This document shows positions 5,965-15,300 of a DNA stretch of 19,139 bases, in pieces. Source of the DNA: a bacterium. GTDB lineage: Bacteria > 4484-113 > JAGGVC01. Both the position numbers and the translations under genes were made by a program. Positions within the stretch are counted from its first letter, which is position 1, and each line of letters begins with the position of its first letter. The notes under the pieces are model-generated. The model had not been told where the DNA came from and ran no database searches. It worked only from the letters and a program-made list of their open reading frames with translations. Location: assembly GCA_039961635.1 (NCBI GenBank), contig JABRWB010000047.1, positions 1 through 19,139 on the forward strand, read 5' to 3'.

Positions 5965-6912
5965 TCACCGCGACGCCATAAGTATCGCCGCGCCCGCGAC
6001 GACGAGCGCCGCGGGCAGCCACCGCGCGCGCACCGGTTCCTTGAACCAGATACCGCCCAGCGCGATCGCGATGAACACGCTCATCTGCGTCACCGGCTCG
6101 ACGACGCTCGGCGGGAAAAAGTCCAGCGCGACGAGCATCAACACGTACGCGTACATCCCTGCGAACGCGCCGATCGCCGCGATCCAGAAGCGCTCCCGCG
6201 CGAGCCGCGCGATCAGCCCCGCGCGCCCGCGGAACGCGAGAATCGCGATTCCCGCAATGACGCATGGCGCGTTGTCCACGAACGCGTACAGCACCGGCGG
6301 CGCGACGTCCGCCGCGCTTTTGTCTATTATCCGTCCAAGCGCCAGCCCGAACGCGTAAATCAGCATTCCGACCGCGCCGGGCCGCCGCAGTACGTTCAGC
6401 GGATTGAGGATTTCGAGGACGCGCCTGCCCGGCTCGATCTGGAGCAAAATCACGCCAAGCGCGACCGCGGCCACTCCAGCGGCGGGAAGCAGTCCGAACT
6501 TCGCGTTCCCCGCGAGCAGGTCCATCGCATACAGAAACACGAACATCGACGCGTACAGCGGCGAAAGGTAACTCACTTCGCCGATGCTCATCCCCCACAC
6601 GTAGGTGTTGAACGCGACCGCGTAAATCGCGCCCGACGCGAGCGCGGGGAGTATCCACGCGCCGATGTCCGCCGCGTAGCCCGGCGGCGTGGCCCATTGC
6701 CAGGCTACCAGAGGCAAAAGCAGAAGTTCGCCAAGGCCGAAGTAGACCGTTGTCGCCGCGATCGAGTCGCGGCCCTTACCGAGCGCCTTGATGGACGGCC
6801 GCTCGACGCCGAGGCCGACGGTGCGGCCCAGAAGCGCCAGCGCGCCGGTGAGGGGAATAGACACGGGGGGGATTATAAACGGCGATTTGCGCGCCATTAA
6901 TGCCGGTTTCAC
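5965..6912 (-). CDS. EamA/DMT-superfamily transporter-like membrane protein
   Basis: This protein of about 315 residues is made almost wholly of hydrophobic segments (about nine or ten), as in drug/metabolite transporters of the EamA type. The C-terminal half has the typical pattern PVTQMSVFIAIALGGIWFKEP followed by a last helix ending ILMASR. The N-terminal half is its weaker inner repeat. The start is GTG 6912 with AAGG nearby; ATG 6897 five codons later is equally possible. A run of seven C/G (6865-6871) encodes a Pro-Pro pair near the N-terminus. It begins 19 nt after trkH ends, so it is probably in the same operon. The substrate is unknown; amino acids, sugars or nucleotide metabolites are known for the family. 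Confidence 0.75.
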   Translation of the reverse strand: MKPALMARKSPFIIPPVSIPLTGALALLGRTVGLGVERPSIKALGKGRDSIAATTVYFGLGELLLLPLVAWQWATPPGYAADIGAWILPALASGAIYAVAFNTYVWGMSIGEVSYLSPLYASMFVFLYAMDLLAGNAKFGLLPAAGVAAVALGVILLQIEPGRRVLEILNPLNVLRRPGAVGMLIYAFGLALGRIIDKSAADVAPPVLYAFVDNAPCVIAGIAILAFRGRAGLIARLARERFWIAAIGAFAGMYAYVLMLVALDFFPPSVVEPVTQMSVFIAIALGGIWFKEPVRARWLPAALVVAGAAILMASR

Positions 6913-6931
6913 GGCCTTGGCTGAAGGAGCT

Positions 6932-8395
6932 CTACTTTTTCCAAAATCCCGGGGCGAACGCGACGAGCATCGGGAACACTTCGAGACGGCCGACGAGCAT
7001 GCACCACGTTAGAAATATCTTTTCAATCGGCGAAAAGAACGAATAATTCACCATCGGCCCCACCTGGCCCAGTCCCGGCCCGATGTTTCCTAGGCAGGCT
7101 ATCACGCTCGAATAACTCGTCACGAGGTCGTGCCCGAACGCGGCGATGAAAAGCGTGCCGAGCGAGAAAATCGCGATGAAAACGATCGCGAATCCGACCG
7201 TTTGCTCCTCGACGTCGCGATCCACCGCGAGCTTGCCGAGCTTGATGTGCATGACCGACTGAGGGCGGAACGAGTGAACGATGCTTCGCCAGGCCCATTT
7301 CGCAAGGATTATTACCCTTACTATTTTCATTCCGCCTCCGGTGCTGCCCGCGCAGCCGCCGAAGAACATGAGAAGTATCAAAATCGCGCGGGCGACCGAA
7401 GGCCACATGTTGAAATCCGCCGTCGCGTAGCCCGTAGTGGTCATAATGCTGGATGTCTGGAACGCGCTGTCAAGAAACGCCTTGAACCCGTTGGAGTGTG
7501 TACCCGACAGGAGAAGCGTGCAGTAAATAGCGAACAATGCGGCAAGGAATATTCCAAGATATGCTTTAAACTCGGAATCTTTGAAAAACAGCCATTTTTT
7601 CTTGAGCGCCTGATAATAAAGGCTGAAGTTGGCTCCCGCCAGAAACATAAAAATCGTCACGATTATGGTTACGGAAACCCCGGCTGCTGCTGAAACCGAA
7701 TTGTAATAGCCGATGCTCGCATTTTTCGTCGAAAATCCGCCGGTCGCCATCGTGCCGAAAGTGTGGCACAGTGCATCGAAAAGCGGCATTCCCGTGAGCA
7801 ACAGCAAAAGGACTTCGGCGATTGACAGCCCCAAATAGATTTTCCACAGAATACCCGCGGTGTCCCTGATCTTCGGGCGCAGACCTTCAGCCGCCGGACC
7901 CGGCGCCTCGACGTGGTAAAGGTGCTTGCCGCCGACGCCAAGCGTCGGCAGCACCGCGATGAACAAAACTACTATTCCCATGCCGCCAAGCCAGTGCGTG
8001 AACGAGCGCCAGAACAGCAATCCCTTCGGAACCGTTTCGACATCGGTAAGAATGCTCGCGCCTGTGGTCGTGAATCCGCTTATCGTCTCGAAGACCGCAT
8101 CCACATAATGCATTTGCCCGGAAATGACAAATGGAAGCGCGCCCAAAAGCCCGGCAAGAACCCATCCCGCACCGACGATGAAAAGGGCTTCCTTTCTGAA
8201 TATCTCCTCCTTCCTGAGTCCGCCGATGAAAAAAAGCATCGCACCCGCGGACGCCGCCGCCGCTATGCTCCACACGAACGCGATCACGATGCGCGTTTCA
8301 CCGTAAATCGCCGCACAGACCAGCGGGAACAATTCGGCCACGGCCAGCGCAAAGAGAAGCTGCCCCATTATCCGGCTGGTAATGTAAAGATTCAT
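6932..8395 (-). CDS. trkH: Trk-type K+ uptake channel subunit
   Basis: This 487-residue membrane protein forms the K+ pore of the Trk/Ktr system. Four selectivity-filter loops are visible: TTTGAS (109-114), MATGGFS (216-222), TTTGYA (319-324) and AGSTGGG (349-355). Each lies between hydrophobic segments, as in the four M1-P-M2 repeats of SKT proteins. Two extra N-terminal helices make it TrkH-like rather than KtrB-like. The start ATG overlaps the trkA stop (ATGA) and has AGGAAG about one base short of the codon, so the two are coupled. The TrkA protein gates this channel in response to nucleotides. Confidence 0.93.
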   Translation of the reverse strand: MNLYITSRIMGQLLFALAVAELFPLVCAAIYGETRIVIAFVWSIAAAASAGAMLFFIGGLRKEEIFRKEALFIVGAGWVLAGLLGALPFVISGQMHYVDAVFETISGFTTTGASILTDVETVPKGLLFWRSFTHWLGGMGIVVLFIAVLPTLGVGGKHLYHVEAPGPAAEGLRPKIRDTAGILWKIYLGLSIAEVLLLLLTGMPLFDALCHTFGTMATGGFSTKNASIGYYNSVSAAAGVSVTIIVTIFMFLAGANFSLYYQALKKKWLFFKDSEFKAYLGIFLAALFAIYCTLLLSGTHSNGFKAFLDSAFQTSSIMTTTGYATADFNMWPSVARAILILLMFFGGCAGSTGGGMKIVRVIILAKWAWRSIVHSFRPQSVMHIKLGKLAVDRDVEEQTVGFAIVFIAIFSLGTLFIAAFGHDLVTSYSSVIACLGNIGPGLGQVGPMVNYSFFSPIEKIFLTWCMLVGRLEVFPMLVAFAPGFWKK

Positions 8396-9777
8396 GCTTC
8401 CTGTGGAGCTGCCAGCCCTGAGTTTGCGCCGTTCACCGCGAGCGCGCCGAACAATTTTTCAATTGACTTAATGTTTTCGGCCAGCGTGAAAAGAATTACG
8501 CTGTCCCCGCCTTCGATTGTGTCGTCGCCGCGTGGAATCACGACCTCGTGCTCTTTGACGATCGCGCCCACGATCGATCCCCTCGGCAGCGCCAGCGACT
8601 TAAGCGGCTTGCCGACTCCCCGCGAATTCGCGACCGCCGTGAACTCGATGATCTCCGCCTCGCCTTCACCGATGAGTGAAATCGAGTTGATGTTGCCGAA
8701 ACGGACGAATTTCAAAATCTTGTTGACCGCCAGAAGCCGCGGCGACAGCACGACGTCAAGCTGCAGCCTGTGCGTGATTTGCAGGTATTCGCGCTTGTTT
8801 ACGACGGCGACGACTTCCTTCGCCCCCCCCTCCTTGGCAAGCAGCGCGCTCATTACGGAAACTTCGTCGGCTTCGGTCGCCGCGACGAATATATCGGTCA
8901 GCTCGATGTGCTCCTCCTTGAGGAAGGGCATGCTGCGGCAATCGCCCTCCACAACTTGGACGTGGGCGTGAGCCTCGGAAATCTCGAACGCGCGCCGCCT
9001 GTCGGACGCAATCAGCTTGACCTCGATCGGAAGGTTGGCCAGGCTTGCCGCGATTTCCTCCGCAATGTGGCTGTCGCCCGCGATCATCACGCGCTTTGTT
9101 ACAAGCTCGCACTCGCCGACGAGCTTGCGGATTGCGGCAAGCGTCTCCCTCGTTGTTATGGCGATGATGTGGTCGCCGCCCGCCACCTGGTCGTTGCCGC
9201 TCGGGATGATTATCTCCGCGCCTCGGATAATTGCCGCTATCAAAATCCCCGCAGGCAGCTTGACGTCCTTTAGCGGCTTCTTCGTGATCGGGCTGCCCGG
9301 CTTGACCGCGACCCGCCGCAGGTGAACCTGGCCGTACGCGTAGTCCTCCACACCCGCCGAGCCGGCTTCCTTAACCAGCTTCTTTATCTCCTGCGCGGTC
9401 AGCCGGTCGGGATTGACGACGAGGTCAATTCCCAAAAGGTTGCGGTAAAACCGCTGGCGGCCGACCAAGTCCTCCTGGCGGCGGATTCGCGCCACGGTTC
9501 GCTTTGCCCCCAGCCGCTTGGCGATGAGCGCCGAGAGCATGTTCACCTCGTCGCGGTCGGTCATCGCGAGGAAAAGCTCGCATCCGGCCACTTCGGCCTT
9601 TTCGAGCACGACCGCGGACGCGGCGTTGCCCGCGAGCGCGTTCACGTCCAGCTCGTTTTGGACGCGTTCGATGCCCCGCTCGTCGGAGTCCACCACCGTC
9701 ACGTTGTGGTTCTCGGCGGCGAGTTGCTTAGCAAGGTGAAAGCCAACTTCGCCCGCGCCGGCAATTATGATATCCAT
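8392..9777 (-). CDS. trkA: Trk K+ system NAD-binding regulatory subunit
   Basis: This 461-residue cytosolic gating subunit of the TrkH channel has two RCK halves. The first Rossmann domain carries IIAGAGEVG (4-12) with Asp30 at the end of the second strand, as for NAD(H) binding. The second domain begins near 229 with VMIAGDSHIAEE (230-241). It lacks the GxGxxG pattern, so it probably does not bind dinucleotide in the usual way. RCK-C segments follow each half (about 150-225 and 370-440). An extended -10 TGATAAACT (9814-9822) lies 36 nt before the ATG. A run of eight C on the plus strand (8823-8830) encodes a Gly-Gly pair. The next gene, trkH, overlaps its stop. Confidence 0.93.
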   Translation of the reverse strand: MDIIIAGAGEVGFHLAKQLAAENHNVTVVDSDERGIERVQNELDVNALAGNAASAVVLEKAEVAGCELFLAMTDRDEVNMLSALIAKRLGAKRTVARIRRQEDLVGRQRFYRNLLGIDLVVNPDRLTAQEIKKLVKEAGSAGVEDYAYGQVHLRRVAVKPGSPITKKPLKDVKLPAGILIAAIIRGAEIIIPSGNDQVAGGDHIIAITTRETLAAIRKLVGECELVTKRVMIAGDSHIAEEIAASLANLPIEVKLIASDRRRAFEISEAHAHVQVVEGDCRSMPFLKEEHIELTDIFVAATEADEVSVMSALLAKEGGAKEVVAVVNKREYLQITHRLQLDVVLSPRLLAVNKILKFVRFGNINSISLIGEGEAEIIEFTAVANSRGVGKPLKSLALPRGSIVGAIVKEHEVVIPRGDDTIEGGDSVILFTLAENIKSIEKLFGALAVNGANSGLAAPQEA

Positions 9778-9813
9778 GGCGAAACCGGAAAGTACCCCGA
9801 AACGAGGCAGAAT

Positions 9814-9822
9814 AGTTTATCA
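9814..9822 (-). promoter_or_regulatory. Extended -10 promoter of trkA-trkH
   Basis: The minus strand reads TGATAAACT between the corA end (9845) and the trkA start (9777). The leader would be about 29 nt. Transcription from corA may also read through. Confidence 0.4.
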
Positions 9823-9844
9823 GAGCGGAGTAACGTGTTTTTCG

Positions 9845-10948
9845 CTAAAGCCATTTTTTCCTCTTGAAAAATGCGACCATTAGTACCGACACCAGCAAAA
9901 TCGCTCCCCAGAAAAACAGGTAACCGTATTTCAAACCTAGCTCCGGCATGTTGTACGGTGAAGCCTCGGTGTCGAAGTTCATTCCGTAAATCCCGGCAAT
10001 GAAAGTAATCGGAATGAATATCGTCGCGATCATGGTGAGCACTTTCATTATCTCGTTCATCCGATTCGACACGCTCGACAAATACATGTCTATAAGTCCG
10101 GACGACACTTCGCGGTAGCTTTCTACCAGATCAATGATTCCGACGGCATGGTCGTAGCAGTCGCGCATGTGCAGCCGCGTTTCCTCGCCGAAAATGTCCG
10201 TCGGATCGCGCAACAGAACGTTCACGACCTCCCTGAGCGGCCATACCGCGCGCCTTATCGTGACCAGGCTGCGCTTGACATGGTTGATGTCCGCTATCGT
10301 CGTCGTATCCGGCTTGTGAAGCGTTTCGTCCTCGAGTTCCTCCAACTCCTCGCCGATGTGCTCGAGTACCGGAAAGTAGCCGTCAATCACCGCGTCTACG
10401 AGCGAGTACGCAAGGTAATCCGCCTTAAGGCCGCGCAGCTTGCCGCGCCCGTGCCGCAGCATTTCACGGATCGGATCGAAGCAGTCGCCGATTTCCTCCT
10501 GAAATGTCACTACGAAACTTTCTCCCACGAACACGGATAGTTGTTCTGTCTCGACCTCGTGGTGTTCGGGATGCAGCTTTATCATTCGCGCGACGACGAA
10601 AAGATGGTCGCCGTAGTCCTCCGCCTTGCTTCGCTGGTGGGTATGGACAACGTCTTCAAGCGCAAGGCCGTGAAGCCCGAAAATTCGGGCGACAGCTACC
10701 AGCTTGTCGTGATCCGCCAGCCCGGCGATGTCAACCCAGATCACCGGAAATTCCGCTCGTAACTCCTCGATGCGCGAGGCGTCCTCTATCTTTTCTTCGA
10801 TGAACGCGTCCGGGCTGTAGGCGATGACAGAAATCGTTGTCGGGCGCGCCTCCGGATCAACGGATAGTGTGCCGGGCGCGGTGCCCGGCGCGTGCCTGCG
10901 CTCGATTTCAAATTTGTGAAGCTTCGGACGTCTGAATTTCAACCCCAT
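9845..10948 (-). CDS. corA: CorA-family Mg2+/Co2+ transporter
   Basis: This 367-residue member of the CorA family forms a pentameric divalent-cation channel of the inner membrane. The long, highly charged N-terminal cytoplasmic domain (1-300) ends in the stalk helix. Transmembrane helix 1 spans about 303-320 and is followed by the signature YGMNF (321-325, GMN at 322-324). After the short EASPYNMPELG loop, helix 2 spans about 341-361, and the basic tail KRKKWL follows. The start ATG has AAGGGG a few bases upstream. The gene lies 46 nt after NDH-2 and 67 nt before trkA, forming a cation-transport block. Confidence 0.93.
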   Translation of the reverse strand: MGLKFRRPKLHKFEIERRHAPGTAPGTLSVDPEARPTTISVIAYSPDAFIEEKIEDASRIEELRAEFPVIWVDIAGLADHDKLVAVARIFGLHGLALEDVVHTHQRSKAEDYGDHLFVVARMIKLHPEHHEVETEQLSVFVGESFVVTFQEEIGDCFDPIREMLRHGRGKLRGLKADYLAYSLVDAVIDGYFPVLEHIGEELEELEDETLHKPDTTTIADINHVKRSLVTIRRAVWPLREVVNVLLRDPTDIFGEETRLHMRDCYDHAVGIIDLVESYREVSSGLIDMYLSSVSNRMNEIMKVLTMIATIFIPITFIAGIYGMNFDTEASPYNMPELGLKYGYLFFWGAILLVSVLMVAFFKRKKWL

Positions 10949-10977
10949 TCGCTTTCCCCTTGAAGCAAGAAAGCGCT

Positions 10978-10986
10978 ATTTTAGCG
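10978..10986 (-). promoter_or_regulatory. Candidate -10 box of corA
   Basis: The minus strand reads CGCTAAAAT, a TAAAAT box 29 nt before the corA ATG, inside a small inverted repeat CGCTA-TTT-TAGCG (10974-10986). It lacks the TG of the extended -10. It could be a promoter, or a small hairpin after the NDH-2 stop. Confidence 0.3.
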
Positions 10987-10994
10987 GATGGAAC

Positions 10995-12302
10995 TTAGCC
11001 GCTGTGTCCACCCGAATCCCGATCGTTCGTTATCAGCCGCGCGCTGCGGTTGAAAGTCAGGTAGCTCCACGCCCACTGGAACATCACAAGCATTTTGTTG
11101 TCGAAAAGAACGAGATGGATGAGATGGATGAACAGCCAGGCTAGCCACGCAAAGAATCCGTTGAACCGGATGAAGTGGAAATCGGCGACCGCCTGGCGGC
11201 GGCCGATGGTGGCCATCCGGCCGTAATCCATGTAGCGATATGGCGGGGTCGCTCGACCGGCAAGCCGGTTCAGGATGTGCCTGGCGGCATAGTCGCCCTG
11301 CTGCATCGCGACCTGCGCGACCGCGGGAAGCTCGCGCCCTTTTCCGTCACGGGAGTGCGCCAGGTCGCCTATTACGAATATTTCGGGGAAGCCGGGAATC
11401 CACAAGTCCTCGTGGACGACGATGCGCCCCGCCTTGTCCATCTCCACCCCCGTCTGGCGCGCGATCTCCGCGCCCAGCGGCGAGCCTTTTATCCCCGCGC
11501 CCCAAAGGATGGTTCGCGCGGGGATTTTGGTCTCCGCATCGCCGGATTTGATTACGACATGCTCTTCCGTTATTTCGATCGCCCGCGAATTCGTTCTAAC
11601 TTCTACGCCCAGGCGAACGAGTGCGCGCTCCGCGAGCCGCGAGAGTTTTTCGGGAAACGCGGAAAGCAATCGCGGCGACGCTTCGACGAGGATTATCTTC
11701 GCGTCCGCGGGATTGATCCGCCGGAAGTCGCGCCGAAGCGTATGGTGCGCGATTTCGGCCAGCGCGCCGGCAAGCTCCACGCCGGTCGGCCCGCCGCCGA
11801 TTATCACGAACGTAAGGTACGCGCGCATCTTTGCCGCGTCCGTCCCCTTTTCCGCCATTTCGAAGGCGGACAGTATGCGGCTGCGCATCCGCGTAGCGTC
11901 CTCGATGGTCTTAAGTCCGGGAGCGATGCGCTCCCACTCGGGATGGCCGAAGTAGTTGTTTTCGAGACCCGTAGCGAGAATCAGCGAGTCATACTCCAGC
12001 TCGCCGTCCGACAATACGACGCGGCGGTTTTTCACATCTATTCCGGTCGCCTCGCCCAGAATCACGCTGATGTTTTCGGCTCGCTTGAGCACCGCGCGAA
12101 TCGGCGCCGCGATGTTCGCCGGCGAAAGCCCGCCCGTCGCCACCTGGTAAAGCAGCGGCTGGAAAAGGTGGAAGTTGCGCCTGTCCACGAGCGTGACGCG
12201 CACGCCGCGGGCGCCGGCGAGCCTGCGGGCCGCATGAAGCCCGCCGAACCCGCCGCCGACGATGACGACGTGGTGGTCGTTTTGATTGGCCTTTCCGGAC
12301 AT
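10995..12302 (-). CDS. ndh: Type II NADH:quinone oxidoreductase (NDH-2)
   Basis: This 435-residue single-subunit flavoenzyme oxidises NADH and reduces membrane quinone without pumping protons. The FAD-binding VVIVGGGFGG lies at 12-21, and the NADH-binding IIGGGPTGVELAG at 167-179. The second FAD contact is IFVIGDLAH (308-316), followed by the quinone-site motif AQVAMQQG (329-336) and GRMATIGRR (361-369). A C-terminal hydrophobic and amphipathic stretch (about 382-400) should attach it to the membrane. The length is normal. Its start ATG at 12302 has no Shine-Dalgarno but has TGCGATACT ending 9 nt upstream. The corA gene follows at 46 nt. Confidence 0.95.
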   Translation of the reverse strand: MSGKANQNDHHVVIVGGGFGGLHAARRLAGARGVRVTLVDRRNFHLFQPLLYQVATGGLSPANIAAPIRAVLKRAENISVILGEATGIDVKNRRVVLSDGELEYDSLILATGLENNYFGHPEWERIAPGLKTIEDATRMRSRILSAFEMAEKGTDAAKMRAYLTFVIIGGGPTGVELAGALAEIAHHTLRRDFRRINPADAKIILVEASPRLLSAFPEKLSRLAERALVRLGVEVRTNSRAIEITEEHVVIKSGDAETKIPARTILWGAGIKGSPLGAEIARQTGVEMDKAGRIVVHEDLWIPGFPEIFVIGDLAHSRDGKGRELPAVAQVAMQQGDYAARHILNRLAGRATPPYRYMDYGRMATIGRRQAVADFHFIRFNGFFAWLAWLFIHLIHLVLFDNKMLVMFQWAWSYLTFNRSARLITNDRDSGGHSG

Positions 12303-12311
12303 CCGCAGCTA

Positions 12312-12320
12312 AGTATCGCA
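12312..12320 (-). promoter_or_regulatory. Extended -10 promoter of NDH-2
   Basis: The minus strand reads TGCGATACT, a TG-n extended -10 with G in the first position of the hexamer, ending 9 nt before the ATG. No Shine-Dalgarno is present, so a leaderless mRNA is likely. Confidence 0.4.
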
Positions 12321-12383
12321 CGGTGGAACAGATATCGGAAAGGCGCCCGATTGGGAAGCTGTTCACAACGAAAGCAAAATCAG

Positions 12384-15300
12384 CTATTTAATCCCGACCT
12401 TGACCCCCCACACGCTCGCGTGCCGCGGCGTGCCGTCCGTTTCCTCGGGAAGGAAGTCGTATTCCCCCCCCGCAAATCCGTCCCACGCGTAAACCGAGAT
12501 CGCCGCGGGCTTGCCGGGGATTCCCGCGTCGGCCGCAAGCTCGCCGAGATCGGGATACAGCGGATCGCCCGCCGAGCCGTCGTAAATCGCGTCCGGGTTG
12601 TTGCCGGGATATCCCGGAAGCGTCATCGCGTTCACGCCGGGAGCGATTCCTGCGGCGTAATGGTGGCGGAATTCGTACGTGTCTATACCGGAATCGCCCG
12701 AAGCGATCGTCTGCGGCGAGCCGTCGCGCCAGTCGATCCGGATTTGCCAGTCGGCCTGATCGCCGTACTGCGGGCCGTGAATCACGAGCGAAAGATAGAC
12801 CCAACCGTCGTCGGGCGGAACCATAGTCAGATCGTGATAAACCGTGCCGGCCCCGTCGTTGTACTGGTCGAATCCCGATTCGCCGTCGGAACCGTCGCCA
12901 CCCTCGAACGTCCCGTCGGGCGCGAATGCGTGCGCGGTCACCGACGCGATTTCGAACTCGCCGTCGTAGCCGTCCCAATTGCCGAGATCACTGAATAGCC
13001 ACGGGCACATGAAGTTGATGATGTTCTCGAGAAAATCAATTCTGGTTCCAACATACGGACCTGTGCTTTCAATCGTGAAAAACTCCACGCCTATCCACGC
13101 CGCCCATCCGCCATCATTATCGTCGCCGTTATTGTCATGTGCAAGTCCGGATATCGCGCCCGATGGATGGGGCGCATCCAGTATGCGAAACGTCAACGGC
13201 GCCAAAACCAGTTCTTTGTAATTATTGGCAGTTCCCCAATGCCAGTAGTTAGGGCCGTACCATCCCGGGCCTTTGGAATACCTGATTTGTGAAATCAGAT
13301 TTGGCTGATTTATCGGATAATTGACTGTAAGAGCCGAAAAATCAGCGCTACCGTTTGCCCAGCCGTTCCATTCCGAGCCAGCCTCGATTCCAAGCAGCGC
13401 TTCGAAATCGTCATTTCCCGCTCCGATGCGGCCGATCCCGTCGCAATAGTACGGATTGGCAAGAAAAGTGATCCAGTTACCGCCGTTTTCGCAATATTGC
13501 TTTATCACCTGAACATCGCGATCCGTAAAGTCCATTTCCTGACCCGTACCCTCGCCCGGGGTTGCGCTGTTGGCCCAGAAAGTCATTGACCATGGTTCCA
13601 ACCATGGTTCCAAATCTGAAAGTTCCGGATCGGCCTGAATCAATTCAAAATCGACTCCAAGTGCAAGCAGCGCATCCTGGAATGCAAGATAGTCGTCGTT
13701 GTTTTCGTCCTCGTTTACGATGCACGCGCTACCCCTTGGCTCTCCATGTCCAACGCTTGGATATATGACTGAAACAGAAGGCAAATCGAATACTGCATAG
13801 TCCTGGCTCCTGGCGGGAGCCGAAAGGGGAGGCGTCGCATCATCGTTGTTGATCACTAAACACCTTGGGGAATACCTTGCGACTTCCGAAAAGCTGTGCT
13901 GAACTCGTTGCCCAATCGCGACTGTGCCGTCTCTGAAATTCCACAGGAAGTCGCTATACTCGCCGTCGCCTCCCCCCCATGCAAAGGCGTAGAATGTTAC
14001 TGGTTCGCTTTGTTCAACATCGAAAGAATATAACGGGACATAATCATCCGCAATCGCCATCACCCCCACCGGTCCCGCCAGTCCGTATTCTATCGGCCCG
14101 GTCGTGTATCGAACGTAACTGCCGTCTTTATCCGCGACCGTCGTGCCGTTGTATACATACGGATAGACCTGGTCGTTCAGCGATGAATCCAGGTAATCCT
14201 TCCAGTAGATGAATCCGTGGAAGAAGTGCTGGCCGAACAGCCGGTACACACCGCGCTCGTCCACGAGCGGCCTGCCGCCGTTGTAATCCTGCAACTGCCA
14301 AAGCGGAAATCCCAGCCATCCGGTATACGGCGGCAGCGGATTGTCCATGCCGTCCACCGCGGGCTGCAAATCACTGTACGCCTTCGCGATCGCGCCGAAG
14401 ACGGGGATGGAAATCATCGCCTTTACCGCTGGATTGCCCTGCGATCCCAGAAGCAGCTCAGCTTTCGCGCGATCAATCCAATCCTCCTGGATCGTGTCGA
14501 ACTCGGTGGTGTCCAGCCGGATTATGTACGCTTCGTCGTAGTCCACCCCCGCCGCGCCGTTGCTTATCAAACCTTCGAAATGCTGGATGAATCCGGTCGT
14601 GTCGTCGTAGGTATAGCTGTTGTCTATCGGCATCTCGTTTGATTTCGCAGCGGTGAACAGGTCGTACCAGGCCCAGGCATTTACCGGTGAGCCGTTTTCC
14701 TCCAACCCCGTTTCGAGATTCCACAGGGATACGTTGTGCCCCTCGATCTTGTATGCCTCGTCCGTATCGGGGTCGGCCGCCGGCACCTTGTACGAAAGCT
14801 CTATTAACTCGGATGAAGACTGGCCGAAAAGCTGGAATATCGCGTACCGGTTGTCGCCGTTCGCCCGCCACTGCGGATTCGTCCGCTTCGCCGAGCCGAC
14901 CGCGGCCAGATTCCAAACCATGGGCGGATGAACGCCGTCGAATCTTTCGATCAGGTTGTCTATCCCGTCCTCGTCCGGATCGCCGTTGTAGCCGATGTCG
15001 AACCGTAGCGCGGCCTCGGCCGGATCGAGCTGCCCCTTGGCGGGATCGCCCGGATCCTGGCCGTCCTTGTACGAGGCGGTGCGCGCGTCCGCGTTCCGCG
15101 GCAGAAACTGAAGCGTTTTTGCGCGCTCGATGGCTTCCGCGATGTCGAATTCGGGCGGCGGCGGGACGTCCCACTCCGCCGGCGGCGGCGCGGGCGCGTT
15201 CCAGATCGGGTCGTCGAACAGCCTCTGCAGCCTAGGCGGAAGCCCGCTCACATCGGTGATGCCTTCCGGCGGGACGGAAATTCCCGCGGTGCTGCCTCCC

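Noticed and set aside
5894-6697. Long upstream extension of the SRAP frame
   Set aside because: SRAP needs Cys2 at its mature N-terminus, and the strong Shine-Dalgarno precedes MCGRYT. The extension is a shadow of the EamA-like gene.
11175-12998. 607-codon plus-strand frame
   Set aside because: It is the antisense shadow of NDH-2 and of the lipoprotein 3' end, with biased Arg/His-rich composition and no family motifs.
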